Assembly: GCA_012932295.1 (NCBI GenBank)
Contig: JAAONU010000013.1
Span: forward strand, 45,026,627-45,090,626
From: Cyclina sinensis
Lineage: Eukaryota; Mollusca; Bivalvia; Venerida; Veneridae
DNA length: 64,000 nt
Reading direction: 5' to 3'
Position numbers and translations under genes: made by a program. The notes under the pieces are model-generated. The model saw only the letters and a program-made list of their open reading frames with translations. It ran no database searches and was not told the DNA's origin. Below, one piece after another: positions 57,199-64,000 of this stretch (within the stretch, counting starts at the first letter, position 1; each line of letters opens with the position of its first letter).

Positions 57199-59050
57199 CA
57201 AATGTGTATAGTTTCTGGGGATTATAGTCACTAAGAATACTTACTGCAAAAAACGGCTGTGTAAAAGAAATTCTAAATTAATTGATAAAGAAATCGCGTA
57301 ATTTGTATTCTGCTTTTGAGTGCAATATTTGTCTTTTTTTCATAAGCACGACACCTTTCAGAAGAAAATTAAAGAGAACAATATATACAGAAATACATGT
57401 ACATATTCCATATGAGTATTTTTCATTAATCCGTAAAAGAAATGAAGAAATTAATTAAAAGATTACCATAAAATCAAAGCTGAGTTTCAAACTTTATTGT
57501 TTACAAGTATTTTCGCTGTTACCGATAATTTTTGTAAAAAGAAATTCGTTTTAGCGTCCTAAACTAGTCTTTTAGGATATATATATATAGTCCCTCACCT
57601 CTGAACTAAATTAGTCACTGGTTAGTAAACTGGTGGGATACCAAGAAACATGTGTTAGGTTGACTGATCGTCAAGATATGACCGGCTATTGAAACTGGTA
57701 TTAATTCCCGATAAAAAACAAACAATCGAACAAAGTTTCATTCGCTATCAAAGTTTTTAACCATCCAACAGAAAATTATATATCCACGAGTTTAATGCTT
57801 TTACAAACCTTCAAATTTCAGTTTCATAAAAATTGAAAAACATACATTTTTCATTCATTTACTTTTGCTCCTGAGACATGCTCATATGCATCAAAAACTT
57901 AACACAATAAAACATATGGTATAATATTATCTTGTTCTTACTTTACAAAAATAATGAGTGTCCTCTACCAACTGAATGACTTTAGCTTCTTTTGGATAGT
58001 TTTCTGAAGAAAGTGAAATGCAAACAAAATTTATGTTGTTTTTTTCTTGCCATTGGCTCAGCTTGAAAAATATAAAGATGCGGGACAACAGGACAGCTTT
58101 GTTTCATAGAATGCGAAGCTGAGAAAAAAACTCTGAGGCAAAACCATTTTTTTTTGTATTCACAATTTAGATTGATAAAATAACATTTTGACCCCGTTTC
58201 TAACTTTTAATCAAATTCAATCTTCATTAGGCATATATCTACCCCCCCCCACTCCCTCACCCTCTCCATACCCTTCAATGCTTTTGGTCTGATCAAGACA
58301 TAGTATTCCCCCTTCCTTACTTTATAAATTTTCTTATTTTAAGTCTTTTAACAGGTAAGAGAGACTTTTAAATATTATTTTTTCTTTTATGTTTCTTCTT
58401 TAGAATGACTTAAATGTCTCAAGAACCCGTATAAATAAGTGCTTGCAAGACGTGTACAGCTTCTCTCGAGAATTTAGATTGCTCATAGGAAATCATTTCT
58501 TCATAATCTAATCTCATCATGTCTTTTTTCAAATACTATATAGACGTTGTAATTCTTATTGTAAAAGATCTACAAGTCAAGCTCGTAGGAAATTTTGTTG
58601 TCTGACAAATAAAAACTGAAAAAAAATCTTTTCAATCTCAAACCCGTATCTTGACTACCATCGTTTTTTTTGTTTACTGTTTGACATGTATGACATCTTT
58701 ACGTTTCAGTAGACTGAAATTTATTGTAACACAAATAAAAGAGTGAAATGATAAGATTGAATATTTCCTGTACTAAACATTAACTCAATTGTGTAGTTCT
58801 TGATGAAATGTTTTTGTTTAGCTTAATTCAATTTTGTTTTGCAAAGAGCCATTTAAATGAGTGGCGTCAATAATTATGTTTGTTCACAAAACAAATCGAT
58901 TAAATAATATGTTTACCTTTTGGCGAAGGTAACAAAACAAACACAGATGAATGGCGGTGTGTGTTAACACAGCGTTAGTTATATTAAATACAAATATGAT
59001 ATTGCTAGAGAATCACTGAAGGATTGCACATAAATAGAAATCATAACAAT
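57199..59050. other. AT-rich intergenic DNA, nothing recognised
   Basis: A CCCCCCCCCC tract lies at about 58243. No exons, RNA genes or element ends seen. Confidence 0.4.
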
Positions 59051-59055
59051 ATTTA

Positions 59056-59135
59056 CAGTGTTTGCCAGACAGTGGACAGACCGTGCAAAATTCCATTATC
59101 TTTTTTTTTAATGAACGGTTCTTGCCAAAGATATC
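59056..59135 (-). repeat. Dispersed repeat B, copy 2 (inverted)
   Basis: The reverse complement matches 54005-54090, best over GTCTGTCCACTGTCTGGCAA. Confidence 0.5.
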
Positions 59136-62100
59136 TTGCTTTTTGCTATGAATGCAAAATACCTTTTATTGATTCATTTGATTTTAAACATTTATTTTTT
59201 TTTGACTTTCGATTGTGTTCGATTTTCTAGTAAAAGCACTCTCATTTCACGGCTGTTATTCTACGTATATGCTCATGATAAATTATATTTTTATTTCTGT
59301 TCAGAGTTAGATACATGGGAACTATTTCTTCTCTTATTTTCCACATGAAAATATGAACTTAATTTAAAAATAATAACCTAAATGTATGCATAATGTATGC
59401 ATCCGAATGTTGTTAATATAAATGAGAGGTTTCTAAGCATTGATAAATGCATTTTGATCATGACCTTTTATAGTTAACTTTTACTTGCGATTCTAAGCCA
59501 GAGATATTAGATCTTTTAACACGACCTACCTGGTCTGACTATAAGGCAATCTATCACTCAATCTACAACCTTCAAAATAATAAATGGTTTTGTATACCCT
59601 CAATGCTTTCTGATATATTTTCCTGTTAAGCCAAATGTTTGGTTTAGGTTGTTGTCAACGGTTGCCTAAAGAACGTTAAATGGCATTTAATAATAAATGA
59701 AAGAAATCAGTTTTCAGTCACGCAGACGTCTTTTTACACGGATGATTTATTGTTCTTAAAACAGCTGAATGTGGGGTCTGTAAATAAATATTGTTGTTTG
59801 ATTCTTTGTTTCCCCGCATGATGCTAACATACACTACGAGTAAGTACTATATTTTAATATGTTTTAATGTATTTTTGCCGCTTAGAGTTATCCTGCATCA
59901 GATTCAAACGGATATTATACCAAAATAAATAAAGAAAAATGCTATCTGAATTAATTTAATTAATATTGTATCGTTTCTTCACAATATGTCTAGACATTAT
60001 TTGATCAGATACAAGTTCGGAACCCCTCAGTATTTGAGGACAGTATTCAGAGACATAGCTCATAATGAGATTTAATGAAATACATTTTAACAAGATTGAA
60101 GTACACCCACACTAGAAGTCAATGAGAAAGAGTGTTAAGTAATCCTAGGGATTACATAATGCATTTGCAATAAGGATATATGCTTTAGAAATAATTCTTT
60201 TTAAATGTGGAATTTAAGAAAATAGTAAATGTCTCCTATTATTGGAAAATTTTGTTACTAACTGAACCACATGAAAACACTTAGGTTCATCAGATTATTT
60301 AGAGATTTATAAGAGTTCATAAAATAAGTTAGAGTTACTACTACTACTGTCATTAATCAAATGTATCTCATTATTTGAATATTGTTTTGAACTAACGTGT
60401 TCACCGTTTGGTAGGAGTTATACACAAATACCTTGCCTCGAGAATTCGAGTTTTTCTCTTGAATCTGTTTTTACCCCATACTCAAAAGAAACAACAAAAA
60501 TACAACAATACAGCAATACAGCAAAAGTAGAAAATGTTCACAATCATCCTGAACCTGGAACCTGCGGTCAACACATTCTTCATGGACATTAGATAATACA
60601 AACTGAGTCCTTAATATATGTTCTTATGTTTTCACCGTTTTACTAATTACTAAGGATATTCAGCTTCTATAAAAATATCTTTTTACATTTTACTTTCACT
60701 ATTATAACTAAGAGTTACAGAAAATAGAAAACAAAACCCTTTTAATTGCAAAGTCACCAGTACTGATACTATGTTTATTTATATCCTACCAATGTTTGTA
60801 AGACGCAAAAATTGTTTATAGTTTGGCATAAAAAATGTACAAGTTGCATATGTTGTTGCTGTGCGAAACAAAACAAACATGTTATTCTTAATTGTTCAAC
60901 CGGTGATTTGTCTGCACACCACAGAGAATATTTCAAGGAAATTTAAAATGTATCAGCGATACATACCACAAGATGAAGTCACTAGAATCTTTGACGTCAG
61001 CTGACAGGACAAACACAACATCGATTTGCGAACATGCTCATAGTTAGCCATCATACCAGAGTTTTAAATCAGTACCTTAATGTACAAGAAGTTGAACGTA
61101 TATATATATATATAATTGAACATGCCTTTGGCATGCATCAGTGTCATGTATCCACGTGCATCGTCATCTAGCTTGCCCCGACCCTTAATGATGAAAAGAA
61201 CATTCATTTCACAGAGATCTATGAATGCTGATAGGCAGCTTTCCGTCTCGTGTTTGGCATGCGATTCATGCCCGAGTCGGGCATAACTGTTACTGAAATT
61301 ACAGAGACCTTATTTTTTTACCATATTTCGTCTTTGGTTGTTTGATTTTACGGATTAGAATATTAGCGGTATTGTTTGGTTTATACTATATCACGTATAT
61401 ATTCCTTTTCCATATCGATAGTTGTAGATTTGACACTGATATATCTTGTTGAATGTATTTTGAATCTTTTGTTTTTCTTCATCACTTGGGATTACGTTTG
61501 TAGTTTAGACATTTTAACATGTATCTGTTGAAATCCATACATGAAGATGCAGAAAAGCGTTCAAAACCCAGAGAGTGTGACACGTTAGTGGTTCTACAGG
61601 GATTATGTTTTCAGCTTGACAGACAGAGTAATCTGATTACAAAGAATTCAGGTCTTTAAAATGTCACAAGGTGGTTCTTTGCCTATAGAAGCTGCAACAG
61701 CAATCTAAGGTTTCCTAAATTAATATAAGGACTGTTAATCTTTACTATGCTAAATATCCAAAATGGCCTTGTCAATCTTTCAATACGGACAGATCCATTA
61801 ATTGTTTTTGTGAATGCTTATTGAAATTTTACTGTTTGAATGATGAAAAGTGGAGGCTGATGTTGGTCTGTACTGGTCGCAAAGGTAGAGTCAATTGGCT
61901 CCAGCAGGGTAAGGGTTAAGATACTGGTGATAATACTGATTAGAAGAAGCAGTTTAATATCAATAAATTATTATTTGATAATAGTTAATAATAACAACTT
62001 CTTAGAATAATATAAGTAATATGTTTTTAGGGTTTGATAGTATGTATGTAATGTTTACTTAATGATATTGAACTCAGAAAGTAAACATGTCAGAGAAATA

Positions 62101-62830
62101 TAAACTAGAAATATAACAATGTAATTATTAAAGGAACTTCAGTCATCATACATAATTAACATTTCGCGAGTATGAAGCATGTACGTGTATTTCAGCATTA
62201 ATGCGTAACCGTTTTGACTAGTACAGAAATATCTACCAAAAAAAGACGTGCAAATAAATATTCATTCGGCATTCTCTTACATCATCTTCCCATAATAGGT
62301 CAAAAGTGAGGTTTGACAGCCACGTAGCAATACGTGTCTGTATTTCAATCAGATTTATTTGGCTGTTGTTAATACAAACAAGAAACCCCTTTTTACGATG
62401 AATTTTCACTTTTTATCTTTCCGAAGGCATTTTAAACATCACTACCAACTGACAAAACTTCAGAACAACAGGCGCAATAAAATTTTTCTTAACTGCCGAA
62501 AGATGGATAAACAGAATTAAGAATCAGCATATTAGATCTACATATTTTATTTCATGACTTTTATGATTAAAGGGGAAACTCTAATGAATTATTCGTATTG
62601 TTCTGAGTTAATTTTCTTTTAAAAGTTTCAAATGTAGGTTCTCCTGCCAGAATTGTTAATAAGGAACACCAGGGTCGAATTATAAAGTTAACTTTAAAAT
62701 TAACTCTTAAAATTCTAATTCTCTTAAAATTATAATTCATAAAAATAAAACAATCGAAGAATTTTAAGCTGAAGCAATGAACTAAATACATCAGGAAAGT
62801 AAAATACATCTAAAAGCTTTGTAACCCGGG
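59136..62830. other. AT-rich intergenic DNA without recognised genes
   Basis: Only short low-complexity frames are present. A TATATATATATATAA microsatellite is at about 61100. GCATGCGATTCATGCCCGAG and CGGGCATAACTG near 61260-61290 form a small inverted repeat. Confidence 0.4.
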
Positions 62831-62837
62831 AAAATCC

Positions 62838-62912
62838 ACCTGCCCCGAGCTGGGTTTAAACTCGGGTACCTTTGATTACTAAGCGGACACTCTACCAAGT
62901 CGCCATAAAAGT
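62838..62912 (-). other. tRNA-Thr-like SINE head, minus strand
   Basis: The complement reads TGGCGACTTGGTAGAGTGTC (A box and D arm), then CTTAGTAATC (anticodon-type loop with AGT), then GAGTTTAAACCC in the B-box position and a CCCGAG...CTCGGG pairing. It is followed by non-tRNA sequence, so a tRNA-derived SINE is likelier than a working tRNA-Thr. Confidence 0.5.
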
Positions 62913-64000
62913 TAGCTAATAGGCAAAGCAGTAGAAGTGCCGTATGATACCTCTGCTACAGCTTCAAGAAACTTTCTTGTATCTATATGCTACAACTCAC
63001 AGTAGGCTAAATTATTTTTCTATGAAAAACATGTTAAAATTTCATTTATTATAAACTTCAGAGATAATATTGTCAGTCATAAGCTAGCCAAGACATAGCA
63101 CATATTCTGTCATTTACCTTACAGCACTCACTAATAACGCCAGGACTATACGCCCACTATCTGTCAATTGTGAAAGTGTCTGTGACTCATTAGTGTGCAT
63201 GCTATACTTCGAACATTGTTGATACTGCAATGGAAGGTCAATAGCTCTTAGCAATCTACAAAGACAAAATCACGTGTCAAACAGTTTGATCCGTGGGACG
63301 ACTGAAATCATCGCTAAACAAGTGAACGAATGGTGTATTAGAAAGACTAACGTTGACAGCTGTTATTTATTTACACGATGATTTAAGTTGCCCAGCCTAA
63401 AGGTTTAATCAGAACAGGAATTTATTTTTTGTAATGGCTTACAACATATAACGGAGTACAACACTGTTTAAATAATGAAATTCTTAATCTTAAATATAAT
63501 AGCCTTTGTTTTAAATATGATAGTTTAAAATGAATATTGAAATTAAAAAAACAAAACAAAAAACAACATGTTTCATAATTTTATCAATATCAAAATTACC
63601 CTTATAACGTACAATTTTATTGTAAAAATGCAATTCTGCTGATTTTCGAGGAAATGAAAAATCAGTTACTTGTAAAGTGTCTTATTCAAAGATTTGGATA
63701 ATTGTACGTGAACTTTGTTTAATTGAACATTTCAAACATGAGGGACAAGCTGAACAAACTAAGAAAACCAATGTCCTCACAAAAATGCTATTTTGTCTTC
63801 CATAAAGCTGTTTTTAAATAAAATACAAAATCTTTATTTTTGGGCTTATTTCAGGGTGTTAAGTACAGGCGTTAGACAAAGTTGTTAGATGGATCGTAAT
63901 AGACAAATATCATTTTCGAAGTTTTTCGGTTTATTGTTTTAACTCGAATCGGGTAATTATTTTATTCTGTAAAGATTTTCAAAACACTGAGTTCAACATT
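62913..64000. other. AT-rich intergenic DNA to the window end
   Basis: No coding exon, RNA gene or repeat array is recognised. Confidence 0.4.

Noticed and set aside
51018..62912. Functional tRNA genes at the tRNA-like sites
   Set aside because: Arms have mismatches and the sequences continue into non-tRNA DNA, as in SINEs; a covariance-model scan would settle it.

Overview
The window is AT-rich animal genomic DNA with spliced genes, long introns and a heavy load of degenerate mobile DNA. The gene content (a SLC35E3-type nucleotide-sugar/triose-phosphate transporter gene, a DIRS retrotransposon) and above all the abundant elements with ~145-160 bp satellite cores ending in a hairpin point to a marine bivalve or a related lophotrochozoan. 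That assignment is inference; no species marker was found.

Layout. 1-3273 (minus): the left-truncated part of a DIRS-like retrotransposon, with a gag-like ORF and an RT/RNase H ORF in the same frame separated by one UAG. 3788-4864 (plus): the last three coding exons of a gene ending in a pleckstrin-homology (PH) domain; its earlier exons lie left of the window, so the DIRS copy probably sits in one of its introns. 6115-7858: a hairpin/inverted-repeat-flanked element with ten exactly 145-bp satellite units. 12559-13484: two back-to-back DNA-transposon relics (a CAGGG-type element with 5-bp target duplication and a TA-type MITE). 13831-16383, 20010-21520, 23714-24412 and 26791-28784: satellite-bearing, hairpin-terminated elements. 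23340-44755 (minus): a complete six-exon SLC35E3 gene coding for 313 aa, the length I recall for the human protein. Its introns hold most of the repeats. 44820-64000: gene-poor AT-rich DNA with a perfect 34-bp palindrome, a 950-bp TIR element, tRNA-like SINE heads and two dispersed repeat families; I see no convincing coding exon there.

Main discovery candidate. Immediately downstream of SLC35E3 exon 5 (33837-35263) is an array of strictly 55-bp units. Each unit is a copy of the last 46 nt of that coding exon plus the first 9 nt of its intron. The gene therefore carries 26 consecutive 5' splice sites, and all 26 fit CAG|GTRAGT, varying only at the permitted purine. Most also read TTTCAG|GTRAGT, the form of a recursive-splicing (zero-length exon) site. 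Differences between units look synonymous or conservative in the exon frame.

A second theme is a set of elements with interchangeable satellite cores but a common end structure: two copies share a ~320-bp left module and the same AGCTCACC...GGTGAGCTAA hairpin terminus while carrying unrelated tandem cores. Many long open frames in the window, including one of 642 codons, are artefacts of stop-free tandem repeats.
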